Source: an uncultured Prevotella sp. (GTDB lineage Bacteria > Bacteroidota > Bacteroidia > Bacteroidales > Bacteroidaceae). From it: a stretch of DNA of 5,684 nucleotides. The position numbers and the translations under genes are program-made. The notes under the pieces are model-generated. The model was not told the origin of the DNA and did no database searches. It was given only the letters and a program-made list of their open reading frames with translations. Positions 5,614 through 5,684 of the stretch are shown here, one piece after another. The number at the start of each line of letters is the position of its first letter. Positions within the stretch are counted from its first letter, which is position 1. The stretch lies in the NCBI GenBank assembly GCA_900556795.1, contig USQD01000136.1, positions 1-5,684 on the forward strand, read 5' to 3'.

Positions 5614-5684
5614 AGATCGGAAGAGCGTCGTGTAGGGAAAGAGTGTAGATCTCGGTGGTCGCCGTATCATTAAAAAAAAAAAAA
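5614..5684. other. Illumina P5/universal adapter, reverse complement, with A run (artefact)
   Basis: This is not biological sequence. AGATCGGAAGAGCGTCGTGT (5614-5633) and its continuation to 5671 are the reverse complement of the TruSeq universal adapter, ending GCCGTATCATT. An A run (5672-5684) follows, typical of read-through past the fragment end. Read on the minus strand it stays open and encodes the well-known contaminant peptide MIRRPPRSTLFPYTTLFRS. Confidence 0.99.

Noticed and set aside
3181..5670. Complete 829-residue receptor starting at the ATG at 5670
   Set aside because: The ATG and the next 18 codons are adapter sequence (5614-5670). The gene is truncated at 5613.

Overview
The window is an assembled metagenomic or isolate contig end-capped by sequencing adapters. 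Bases 1-72 are an indexed Illumina P7 adapter preceded by a T run. Bases 5614-5684 are the reverse complement of the Illumina P5/universal adapter followed by an A run. Only 73-5613 (5541 bp) is biological. It looks like Bacteroidales, most likely Prevotellaceae. The reasons are a Bacteroidetes-type promoter (TTTG, 20 bp, TAATTTTG), a type B ribosomal protein L31 start typical of that group, AT-rich leaders without Shine-Dalgarno sites, and a TonB-dependent receptor followed by lipoproteins with DUF5689 and OB-fold-like domains. The genus is an inference.

All genes lie on the minus strand, so transcription runs from high to low coordinates. First comes a TonB-dependent outer-membrane receptor (3181-5613), whose 5' end is cut off by the adapter. 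It is followed 7 bp later by a DUF5689 lipoprotein (2214-3173), then 47 bp later by a second lipoprotein (730-2166) with two near-duplicate OB-like domains and a C-terminal carbohydrate-binding-like domain. A strong intrinsic terminator (655-706) closes this three-gene operon. It looks like an envelope uptake or binding locus in which the two surface lipoproteins probably assist the receptor. No SusD homologue is visible and the substrate cannot be read from the sequence.

The gene-free stretch 173-729 is rich in structure. Downstream of the terminator is a REP-like composite (417-619): two 76-bp inverted arms, each with two GCGGATT/AATCCGC hairpins, next to a 17-bp tandem duplication. After it come a clear promoter (290-321) and a roughly 110-nt structured leader for rpmE2, the ribosomal protein L31 type B gene. 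Only 33 codons of rpmE2 are present before the other adapter.

The strongest candidates for something undescribed are the nested-palindrome element, which shows a compensatory base-pair change between its arms, and the rpmE2 leader fold. The SusD-less receptor/DUF5689/tandem-OB operon is functionally unassigned.
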